Origin: Dysidea avara
Taxonomy: Eukaryota > Porifera > Demospongiae > Dictyoceratida > Dysideidae
Reading direction: 5' to 3'
Assembly (NCBI RefSeq): GCF_963678975.1
Contig: NC_089285.1
Coordinates: 8,170,694 to 8,234,693, forward strand
DNA: 64,000 nucleotides
Below are positions 55,141 through 64,000 of the stretch, piece by piece; position 1 is the stretch's first letter, and the number at the start of each line of letters is the position of its first letter. The notes below the pieces were generated by a model. The model saw only the letters and a list, made by a program, of their open reading frames with translations. It did not search any database and had not been told where the DNA came from. The translations under genes were made by a program, and so were the position numbers.

Positions 55141-56039
55141 TAATGCAACAATAATTAATATATTGGGAACCAAGCATAAATATTAGTGTCCTATATTTGC
55201 TGTGTAGCATGTATGTTGATAGTGCTTTAAAGTACATGATCCTTATGCAGTACATAATAATTTATAGTGAAGCATGCATGCAAGGCTAGCTAATTAGTTA
55301 AACTGCATGCGAGCTAAGGCAATTGTATACAGTATACCCTACATTACATACAGGTTGTGTACACATGGTACAGTTTCAGTTTCTACATTTTGATGTTTAC
55401 CTTACCGACTGTCACAAAGAGAAATGAACTTGAGCATAATTTAAAGTCAACACAACTTGCAGTTATAGTTACTGCATGGCAAGCAAAAGTTCAGAACTTG
55501 TCCTATGCACTTTCAGTTCTGATGTTGCAGTGACACATATACCTCTTGCCATACAAAAACCCAGTTTTGAAACACCTGCAGTGTAATTGACCAATAAGGT
55601 AATGTATGAATCTTTAGAGTAAAAGCATGTAAGCAGGATAGTGAAACCATTGTGCCAGGTCAGATGCAGTTCCTTGGTGTAAACTATGGATCTGCATGGT
55701 TCACAGTAGTATTTGTTCAATCATGCAAGCTGCCTATTACTACAGCAGTATTGAGGTAAGTCTGAACAAACAGTTTTTCATGTCAGTGCACACCTATGTG
55801 CTTAAAACAAAGATGTAGATATTCTGGATACTGGTGAAAGAAGCTTTTACCTACTCTAATACAACACACTGGACCAACACACAGATGGGCAAATATGTTG
55901 ACAATTTGTCTGCCCTGTCCCAAAAGTGCTATAAGAGTCCCTATTATGTGAGGTAAGTCAGTGCCAGTGCTGAAAAACTGAGCATAAGAGTTTGTAGATG
56001 AAGACTTGCATGGAACAGATAGAGCAAAAAGGTACATCA
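55141..56039. other. Non-coding
   Basis: No gene that I can support. AGGTAAGTCTGAACAAACAG and AGGTAAGTCAGTGCCAGTGC (about 55754 and 55950) are short similar pieces. Confidence 0.3.
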
Positions 56040-56700
56040 AAAAGGTCCCAAAAGTGAAAAAAAAAGTTATGACCTAGGTGGGGATTGAACTCTGGCTGGT
56101 TATAATAACTTGGGGTTAAGGGAGGTGCACAAATCGCCACAGTTGTTTATCAGTGGTTTTGACAGGAATGTAGCTCAACTTTTCAGTGATCCTTCCCTAC
56201 ACCAGTGCCTTCATCGCCCTATAAAGAGCGAACAAAAGCACGTATTGATTTGCTACAACAACACTCGAGTTGCCAGATGATGGGCGTTTAATTTCGCTAA
56301 AGTCCCGCCTCGATACGTGCTTTGCATGCCAAGATATGATGAGCTAAAAGTCGTGTTTTAAAAAGGTGTTCACAAAAAGGTCTGTGTAGAAAGAGAAAAA
56401 TCTGTCAACACGTGGATTTGAACCCACGACCTCTTACACGCTAGTCAGGCGTTCTACCACTTGAACAGTATGTGCTGTGGTTTTCAAAGGAATGTTGCTC
56501 AAGTTTTCTCTACACCTTGGCCTTCTACGCGCTGTAGAGACCGAACGGAAGCACGCGTGAACTCGTGATAACAATCTTAGAGTAGGCGGATGATGAGCGC
56601 TTCATTATCAGCACAGACTATGTCGATTTGCGCCAAGTCTGGTGAGTAAGCAGCGTGACCGTCAGACAGACAGACAGCTTTTCAGCTTTATATATATAGA
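56040..56700 (-). repeat. tRNA-derived SINE units in tandem
   Basis: Two tRNA-like heads on the minus strand: 56470-56398 (GTTCAAGTGGTAGAACGCC, anticodon region CTGACTAGCGTG with AGC, box B-like GGGTTCAAATCC) and 56150-56045 (box B-like GAGTTCAATCCCC). Each is followed on the minus strand by a related body whose plus-strand form starts GTGGTTTTGACAGGAATG. The right end at 56660-56700 has (CAGA)n and TATATATATAGAT, as at SINE/LINE tails. Pol III promoter boxes inside such heads would drive transcription of the SINE. Confidence 0.65.
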
Positions 56701-57502
56701 TGCTTACACTGCAACAAGGAATTAAGTAACAAGATATACAAGGAACACAAAAGACTGTATTATGATGCCTCCAAACGAAGCGTCCATGTATGGAGACTTC
56801 AACCATGCAGGAACCCAATACTGTCAGGGATCTATTTGGGTAACTCTGTAATGCCAGTTCAGTCTTGGAGTTCTGGTTTATTTAGTTTATCAGCCCATGT
56901 TTTCTCACTAACAATGGTAACTCCTGCCCCTGTGTCTAGTTCCATGGTGACCGGAATGTTGTTAATTGTTGTCAAAACTTTGTAACTCTTTGGAATGTGA
57001 GGTGATGCTGTGTCAACATGTACTATGTCAGCAGGTTCAGACCGGGATGAAGAACTTTCCTTGACAGTGTTCGTTGGAGCTTTTGTCTTCTAACTATGAC
57101 TTTTCTAACTTAATGGTTGCGGTGGCTGCTTGATTTGTTTGGTGGACTCTCTTGTCTGACATGCATTAGCGATATGGCCTGTCTTGTGACATTAATTACA
57201 TTTTGCTGATTTGAAATGGCAATCTGTAGATGCATGACTTGTTCCCAAACATCTGTAGCATTGCTTCTTTGGTACTACAGAGTAGGTGCCTTCTCTTGGA
57301 AGAGTGACATTGCTACCACGTGGGGACTGTCCTTCTGTGCTCTCTCCATGGACTGTGCCAGGGTCAGGGCCTTCATAAGGTTCAGGTCAGCTTCGGCTAG
57401 AAGTCTCCACTGAGCGGCTTCATCACGGATGCCACACAAGAGACGGTCACAGGGGGCTTCGTCAACAAAGTTTCCAAATTCGCAATTGACTGCCGTAATC
57501 AC
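56701..57502 (-). pseudogene. K02A2.6-like gypsy gag end and aspartic protease
   Basis: 57502-57275 gives VNCEFGNFVDEAPCDRLLCG and LLAEADLNLMKALTLAQSME. Then, across stops, two knuckles (CYRCLGTSHASTDCHF; CHKTGHIANAC). 57000-56860 gives NNIPVTMELDTGAGVTIVSE, with DTG the protease active site. The end of the protease (VLGSCMVEVSIHGR) is visible near 56820-56780 before SINE-like DNA. Truncated upstream at about 57502. Confidence 0.75.
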
Positions 57503-58377
57503 TTTATTGTTTATTCACATAGATCAATACAACACTTGTTACAATTTCGCTAGCAGCACACAAAACAAGTACAACTCATACAGGCCTAATCAACGTGTAC
57601 GTTTCTTACATCATTATATATTACATAGCATACATAACAATAGGTTGTTACAATACTTAGATACATGATCATACTTACGTAAAGAGTAAACTATACATAT
57701 GCCCCAGTTCTGCAGGCATTGTAATCTATCTACTAGGTTCTGTGTGAGTGGTAATCCCACATCGGGAGTGCATAATCTAGATGTGATATCACAAGACAGT
57801 TAATAAACATTTTAATGATGGTAGTTGAAAGTGATTTTTGAGTTAATCCAGGATAGGTAATAAGATATTTTTTTGCATACTTGAGATATCTGATCTCTCC
57901 AATTTAGCTTGCTATCAAACATTTCCTAGGTATTTTGACTGCTTTCTTCTTTTAAAACATCATCATCAACTTCTTGTTTTAAAATATTGTGTAACGAAAG
58001 ATACATCAACAATGTAAAGAAATCGTGTTGCTGCTTCAAAATGGTAAGTTCTACATACTTATTAATTAGATAGTGCTGTTTGTTATTGATAGGCGAGTTT
58101 CTCCATATATAATGCTTTAACCAACCTACTTCCTTTTAGGCCCGGGCCGATTACGCTGGCATAGTTTAAAGCATAATGGGTGACCAAAAGCTTAATGCCA
58201 ATATAATAGGGACAATATTTGAAAATTTAATTAAAATGCAGAATACTTGCATCTGAAGGAAAGCACATAATCACTGCCAATAGTATTATTATTGCATTTC
58301 ATATTTAAAACACATAATATAATTTATTAAACCATTTCTTTGTTAGTTTTTCACACTTTGTAGAAATAAGATCGAGA
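57503..58377. other. Non-coding
   Basis: AT-rich; no coding region or repeat that I can define. Confidence 0.35.
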
Positions 58378-58560
58378 TAATCTAATAGAGCAGTCACTTA
58401 CTCTTATGAGGCAGTCAGAAAACACCAAATGTACTCTAATAAAACAGTCAGCTTTAGTGCTTTGAAAGCATAATTTTGAGCATAATAGGCTTAATTTTTC
58501 AGCAATGCTCAAAAGCATAATGGATAAAATTTTGAGCATAATAGGCCGGAGTCTACTCCT
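58378..58560. repeat. Dispersed short repeats
   Basis: Variants of TCTAATAGAGCAGTCAC (58382, 58435), shared with 24899, and three copies of GAGCATAATAGG / AAAGCATAATGG (58485-58545, also near 58169). Confidence 0.5.
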
Positions 58561-59394
58561 TTTTTCCCCTTGTTTTCTATTACCTACTTCCTGGAGATCT
58601 GTTAGCACTGCAAACTTGCTAAACAACAGAATGTGCAATTTATAAAATTTAGGGTTTTCAGGATAGGCACTATGTAAATCACTGCGGTCCTTAAATGGTT
58701 AAGAACTACACTGGTTTTGATTCAAACAACAGATCCTTTGCAGCTGCATGGTGTCTCTTTGTTTTACAAGTGTTCAGTCTTTTTCCAGGTGGCACAGCAA
58801 GTAATAAGTTGTTGCATGGCAGCTTCATCCTTTACCTGGCTTGCTAATAGAATGCCATCAGTGTTTCCATTGCTGCATACACTACTGCTTTAATGTGTAT
58901 CTGCAGTGTGTCATCTATGGCTCGGTATGTTGTGTATGAGTGTACACACATCAATGTGACATTACCACACCACTGATGTACTGGCAGTTGTTACCAGTGG
59001 CCTTTAGTCTGTGACAGGGGCGTAGCTAGCCAAAAGGTGATGGAGGGAAGAAGGCACAGTATTAAATACATGTGTTTTAGATGATGACATGTGCTACATA
59101 GTATTGAGATTCTGTCTTCGAAACACCAATGTTACTATACTATACTTCCTGAAGGAAACAGTATGTGCCAATAACTCGACAGATGTGTGAAATGGAAGCA
59201 AGGTTACCTGAGTCCTGAGTTAGAATGGGTACCTAGAATTATAATGCAGGTTACGCTAAAAATAACAATGGTTTATTTCACATAGCTGAGAGCAACAGAC
59301 TACTTTGAGATCTCTTTGTATCAAACAGTTTGCATTGTTCCTCAGATATTTAAACTTTGATGTTACTGTTAAACTAGAAAATGTGACTGAATCT
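58561..59394. other. Non-coding; isolated hAT-type end motif
   Basis: CAGGGGCGTAGCTAGCC near 59016 has the form of a common hAT/MITE terminus, but no matching right end was found. Otherwise nothing recognised. Confidence 0.35.
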
Positions 59395-59778
59395 GCGAAA
59401 ACAGGACATAATCGCATATTTTTCAAATTCCTGTTTATTAAATATGTATAATCTACTTAGCCAAGTGTACCCACTGGCAAAGTTCCAGCTTCATATGCCA
59501 ATAACTTTTGGAGTTACAACCCTACAAAGTAGCAATAACAGAAAAATGGATTGTACAGCAAGTATATGGAAATAAATTACAGGCGCTTACAAAAATGGTT
59601 GTAACTTACCAACGGACTGAGGTACAGAGCTAAAAGTTCACCATTGTGTTCGCCATGAACAAGGGAATCAATTACTGGCTAAGTTTTTCCTTTACTCACC
59701 CTTCTTCACTGCATACAAAGGTAATATCCGTGAAGAAAAATCGATCGCGTACAATCGCTTCGACACGATGTAAACAAA
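59395..59778 (-). mobile_element. 637-bp TIR element, copy 2, first half
   Basis: Reverse complement of about 26330-26727, starting with the terminal repeat ATCTGCGAAAACAGGACATA. It ends abruptly at 59778 (GTAAACAAA) where the hAT element starts; the rest resumes at 62493. Confidence 0.85.
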
Positions 59779-62492
59779 CAGAGCCTGTAATTACATCTTA
59801 AAACCGTCCTGACAACTGAACAACTCCTAAAGTGTTCAGACATTTTAACTGTTGGTCTGACATTACCATAACATAAATTTCAATGTACAGTACTGAAATA
59901 CATATAACTACATTCATGCACAAGTGACATTCACAAAGTATAAAGTAAAGTGACAAGGTAAAGTAATAAGTTACAAGGTAAAGTAATAGTAACAAGGGAA
60001 GTAATAAGTGACAAGGTGAAGTAAATTACCAAATACACACATGTGACAATGTAAAATACACAAGTGGTGAAGTCATTACAAAACCCAATCATCCCAGTCA
60101 TCAAGTACAAACTTTTGTCCTTGCTCCTCATCCTCTTTTTCATCACCGTCTGCATCATATTCAATTTCCTCATCATCCAGAACTACCACATCACATTCCA
60201 AGGTTGGCTGAGAGTCACCTGCTTTTCCCTTTAGAACACCGTTTCTTGTAATGTTTTTGTGGGCCATGGGAAGGTCTCCTCTGTTTGGCTCCCCACCACA
60301 AGTCTATAGACGAATCTGCTGAGAAGTCTTGGAGTGGACATTTATCAACATTTAATGAAACCAAATTATCCAAACTTTTAAACTTTTTTGACACAGGGAT
60401 CTTCTCTTTGTGGTTTTAATGAGGTTCACCTGTGAAAAGGCTCTTCCTACCTTACCATTAGATGCTGGTAACGAAAATAATATTTTGGCTAAAAGGGAGG
60501 GCATTTCGCCACTGATGAACTTGGACAATTAAACAAACGCCACCACACCGACTTATATTCATTGTAGACAGTTAAATAAATTGAATGGAATACTCCACCA
60601 TAGACCTAAATTCTTGCTGGATTTCATTGATATCAGCCCTAGCAGATTCCAATGGTATTCAGAAATTATCCACCAACCTGTCTAAAGCATCTAAGGAATT
60701 TGATGATGGTTGAGAGGTTTGTTACTGTCATCCTCATTACCAGCAGCTACATTATCCTCATCAATATCAATAACATACTTTTTCTCATCTTCCTGCAGGA
60801 TCTTCTCCCAGCCTTGTGTAGCTAGCACAAAGATGACATCCCTGAACAATTGTGTATCTGACCACTGTAACTTTGTACGCAGATTCTCCACTACTAACTG
60901 ACAAAATTCATTGTAGTGGTTATCAAAATAAGATTTAGCTTCTGAAAAATGCTTAAGTTCTTGCCCTTGGTATGTATGTTTTCCATTTACCTGGATCACT
61001 TTTTTAACAATGGTAGCATAAGTGTCCCACTTAGATTCCTTGTTGGAGGGACTCAAACAAACCTTCAGCATTTGTGTGGAGTGGTGTATGCATAGACAGG
61101 TAAGTCATCCTTGAATGTATCATGTCATCATCGCTATCAACTTCACACCACATAATAATAAAACATTTCATTTTCAGTATTAGAGGAGTCTGTAGATCCA
61201 TCCATTAAGATGGAAAAGAATGCTGCCTTCTGGACCGACAACAATATTGACAGGCGTTTTGACTCAGCAATATATTGCACAAACTCTTTTGCAGCATTTT
61301 CATTTAAGTAAGAACTACCTAAGTTTACACTATGTTTTATTTGTAACTCACAAAATTTTGGATATTTTTGATATGCAATTTGTTCGACTGCTACAAAATA
61401 CGCAGTATCAAATTTCATCCTTAATTTTTTGCGCTCTTCCTCTGAAATGGTATTGAGTGATTGCACAATTGGCATAAATGCAGTAGAATCCACACCTCTA
61501 CTTTGTGCTACCTCCATTTGTTGAAGTTTCATGGCTTGGACATGTTGGTCTGACTTGGCATGATCGATCACATTGGTGGTGCGTACACTATCTGCCCCTT
61601 CAATCCACTTCATACTAAAATTTTATTTTTCCAAAATTCTTTCTTTATACTTAGTGCATATTTTGCATTTAAGCTTCTCTACTACCTTTTCTTCATTATG
61701 CCATGATGCTTCAGAATCCAGCCACGTTACAGTGTTGTATACACGGTCGTAGTCTCTAATCCATTTCTGGAAGTTGGTCACTTTCACTCTACGATGCTCC
61801 ATGGAACTGGAAGAGTCTTGATCACAATCTGAGCTACTGCACTCCTCTTTGACATTGTACGTAATTCTGGAGTACACTCACTAAAACACTGGCAAAATCC
61901 CTAGCCTAGATTAAAACACACAAATTAGTTTACTACAATAACTAGGCCATTGATATTCTAGCTCACTAAACTGTTTCAGGCGTTTTCATCAGGGTGTCTG
62001 CTTTACCAATTAAAGTACCTTGATTTCTTTAGTTGTTTATTTAAGTCTGAGAGTTCTGCAAAATGTTAAACATACTCTCCCAGCAAGCCAGACTTAGTGG
62101 CGCACCGAAAATAAAGTTTAGCAAGCGAAAATCAGTATGCACTAAATCAGCGTAGTTCTCAACGAACAAGTAAACGTACTGTATGATACACTGCAGAGTG
62201 ATACTAGCATCAGTACAGCTTCCTCCATTTCTCAACACAAAAATTTTTTCGTTTGTAAAATTAGCACTTGCTCACATGCTCTTAGAATTGTCACCAGCGA
62301 TGCAGCGATTGATGCGATGCGAGACTTTCCTTACGTAACACCTCCTTAAGCCGCTTTTCCCGGTTAACGATTTTCATTCTCTCATATTTATTAGCTAGTA
62401 CTGTAGCTTTTGAATGGCAAGTGATACTTGGTCGGACAATTGCTCAAAATGGTTGGAAATTTTCCGGTGTTCGACTGTAATTTCAGGCTCTG
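59779..62492 (-). mobile_element. hAT element with terminal inverted repeats, 2.7 kb
   Basis: Begins CAGAGCCTGTAATTACA (59779) and ends TGTAATTTCAGGCTCTG (62492): 17-bp TIRs with one mismatch, CAG...CTG ends as in hAT. It is flanked by the two halves of the 637-bp element, whose flanking bases overlap by about six (AACAAA / AATAAA), consistent with a slightly altered target duplication (8 bp is usual for hAT). It contains the transposase pseudogene 60076-61877. Confidence 0.85.
60076..61877 (-). pseudogene. hAT transposase (ZMYM6/ZNF862-like), internally deleted
   Basis: 61877-61623: FQKWIRDYDRVYNTVTWLDS, CKICTKYKERI (zinc-finger part). 61613-61143: RTTNVIDHAKSDQHVQAM, KKLRMKFDTAYFVAVEQIA, FFSILMDGSTDSSNTENEM (first catalytic Asp). 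The middle of the catalytic domain is missing. 61071-60691: CLSPSNKESKWDTYATIVKK, TYQGQELKHFSEAK, LQWSDTQLFRDVIFVLATQ. About 60690-60268, in broken frames: KSLDNLVSLNVDKCPLQDFS and DLWWGAKQRRPSHGP (hATC end). 60267-60076 ends FVLDDWDDWVL. Same superfamily as 3931-6422, with the same D-G-S-T-D and W-D-D-W motifs, but clearly diverged. Confidence 0.85.
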
Positions 62493-62725
62493 AATAAACG
62501 CTCATAACTTACATATCCTTGGGGTTACTGCAACAAAACATTTTCTAACTCCTCATGAGCAGGCGAATAAGATGATATCCAGGTTATTATTGTTAGTCCC
62601 TTCCTTCACTAAGAAAGAGGAGTTTAAAAAATTTACAGAACTTTTTCAATAATATGCAAGTATTTCACCCAATGTATTCAATGCTTTATTTAGGCTTGTG
62701 ATCCCTTTTTGTGGATACCTGTCAA
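62493..62725 (-). mobile_element. 637-bp TIR element, copy 2, second half
   Basis: Reverse complement of about 26091-26340: AATAAACGCTCATAACTTAC, GGCGAATAAGATGATATCC, TTAGTCCCTTCCTTCACTAA, CAAGTATTTCACCCAATG. Its outer end is diverged from the terminal repeat of copy 1. Confidence 0.8.
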
Positions 62726-63375
62726 CAATTTTTAAGTGATAGAGTTTTTCAACATCGTCAGGTTCAGTAGCTGTTCAGTTTAAGACTTCACTTTCTTTTC
62801 CTGACAGCTGGGACTTTTACATCCACCAGCTTAGAGTATTCCACTCTAGAAATAAATGCTTTGGTCTCTCAGAGTTCATTTTCCGTTGCCATGTTTATAC
62901 CCACTCAATTCGAATAATATGCAAAAATATCCTAAATTCTGTATACTGTTATTAGTTTTATTTTTCATATGGTATTTTTGATATGAATAACAATAGTTGC
63001 TAGTTGCTCTTCATTTGAAACTATTAGCTAATGCTGTTTGTACTTTGACAGAATGATGAATATATTAAAAGTTAGACTCTCTTTAGGCTGTTTTGGGTGG
63101 GTAATAAATCTCATATACTCCACCTTGTTTTCTAGTATGCTCCATGCCTTCAGGCACAATATATCATATGCTCAAAATCTAGGTTTATCCATTCGCTATG
63201 CGCTGTTCATTTGCAGTGATTTAACGAGCATGATTATTTTGTCACGTGAGGATGCATAGTTGCCATGGCGCTAGTATTATCACAAGAAAACCAGCCACTT
63301 TTGCCAAGCCTACAGCAGAAACATACGTGGATGAGGTAAGTAATCTGAGTGTAATGTTGAATAGAGTCTAAAGCA
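62726..63375. other. Non-coding
   Basis: A 73-codon plus-strand ORF (63038-63259) is hydrophobic and Leu/Ile-rich without a known motif; I do not count it as a gene. Confidence 0.35.
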
Positions 63376-63513
63376 GTTACACGGGCACAATGTGGAATCT
63401 ATGAAATTTATAAACTCTCAGGCCCTTAGTAGCGCCCTTGCTTCGTTCGTGCGCTACAACCTGGGCATTCGGGTTTATAAATTTTCATGGACTCCACATT
63501 GTACCCATTTAAC
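63376..63513. mobile_element. 138-bp hairpin MITE
   Basis: GTTACACGGGCACAATGTGG at the left is mirrored by CCACATTGTACCCATTTAAC at the right. The inner arms ATGAAATTTATAAAC / GTTTATAAATTTTCAT also pair. The loop contains GCGCCCTTGCTTCGTTCGTG. Confidence 0.75.
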
Positions 63514-64000
63514 TATTATTTATACTATTGGAGTTGTAGCTACATAGATTTATCTCACCACCCAAACTTGAATTCAGGAAAAACAGGGTGCACTGTTGAG
63601 TCAGAGTCTTGCTAGTACAAACATATTGTCTTATTATTTGTGTGAGTAAGGTTTCTAGAAGAGTTTACATCAAGAATCCCATTCCATTCCAGAGTCACCC
63701 AATGATTTTAACCCAATACTACCCAAGTTTTAAAAAATTGCATAACGCTTTATTATCGAATGGCTAATATATTGTCATAATAACGGTGCACATTTAAACA
63801 AGTGTATCATCTACAGTGAATATCTGATTAATATGCGATTTGCACCATTGTCTTGGCAGTGAAATAACCTTCCAACTCCTACCAAAGCTGTTAAATTTGG
63901 ACAAAGTATGGCAGGGATAATGTCGCTGGAACTGGCGAGATTGTTAGAAGAAGTCTTCGACTAACAATTCGAGGGTGCACGTTTAAACAAGCATATCATC
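63514..64000. other. Right edge, direct repeat
   Basis: GGTGCACATTTAAACAAGTG (63785) recurs as GGTGCACGTTTAAACAAGCA (63972), both followed by TATCATC; the second copy runs to the window end. The spacing is about 187 bp. This may be the start of a tandem array or an element boundary. No gene. Confidence 0.5.

Noticed and set aside
56398..56470. A functional tRNA-Ala gene
   Set aside because: Acceptor stem does not pair and the sequence continues into a repeated SINE body.
59014..59030. CAGGGGCGTAGCTAGCC as the left end of the nearby hAT element
   Set aside because: The true ends are the matching TIRs at 59779 and 62492; this motif has no partner.

Overview
The window reads as nuclear DNA of an invertebrate animal, most likely a sponge. 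That placement is an inference. It rests on AT-rich sequence, spliceosomal GT-AG introns that are mostly very short (about 44-150 nt), host-like genes of types I associate with sponges and cnidarians, and a dense mixture of old and young transposable elements. There are no bacterial operons, Shine-Dalgarno sites, rRNA genes or CRISPR arrays.

Layout. 1-6.4 kb: edge of a MULE-like transposase, a 284-bp hairpin, tandem arrays built on a 31-bp minisatellite, and a nearly full-length hAT transposase broken near its C-terminus. 7-10.1 kb: an internally deleted Bel/Pao retrotransposon with both LTRs. 10.4-11.0 kb: a minisatellite split by a TA-flanked MITE. 11.1-15.7 kb: a retroelement tail, a hairpin, and a 5'- and 3'-truncated Ty3/gypsy pol. 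15.7-17.8 kb: a Harbinger-type transposase fragment back to back with a two-domain ubiquitin-protease (USP) remnant. The USP remnant is cut off by a 5.2-kb Ty3/gypsy element (17.8-23.0 kb). 23-28 kb: gag fragments, a GC-rich block, the 31-bp minisatellite again in inverted orientation, and a 637-bp TIR element.

28.2-30.8 kb is the best host gene: a multi-exon gene with two repeated beta-rich (possibly Ig-like) modules followed by a TKL-type protein kinase. 31.0-31.9 kb on the minus strand is an integrase-core (DDE) gene with six consistently spliced exons. 33-34.9 kb holds a HIRAN-like gene plus chromo-barrel-like and zinc-knuckle pieces. 35.2-41.9 kb is a structurally complete Bel/Pao element with 122-bp LTRs and a 5-bp GTGTA duplication. 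Its primer-binding region carries most of a tRNA-Tyr sequence, apparently including an intron.

43-48 kb: a DUF3987-like fragment, a second HIRAN-like gene, and a decayed multi-exon gene starting with a SANT/Myb-like domain. 48.3-50.8 kb: a SWIM-finger MULE-like transposase and a Merlin (ISXO2) fragment. 51.5-57.5 kb: two minus-strand pieces of a K02A2.6-like gypsy element separated by about 3.9 kb that holds another decayed multi-exon gene and tRNA-derived SINE units. 59.4-62.7 kb: a hAT element with clear terminal inverted repeats nested inside another copy of the 637-bp TIR element. The right edge holds one more hairpin and a direct repeat running off the window.

Most coding sequence is therefore mobile-element sequence in several states of decay. 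Little here works together as a pathway. The interesting biology is the kinase, the USP and HIRAN genes, and the readable insertion history.
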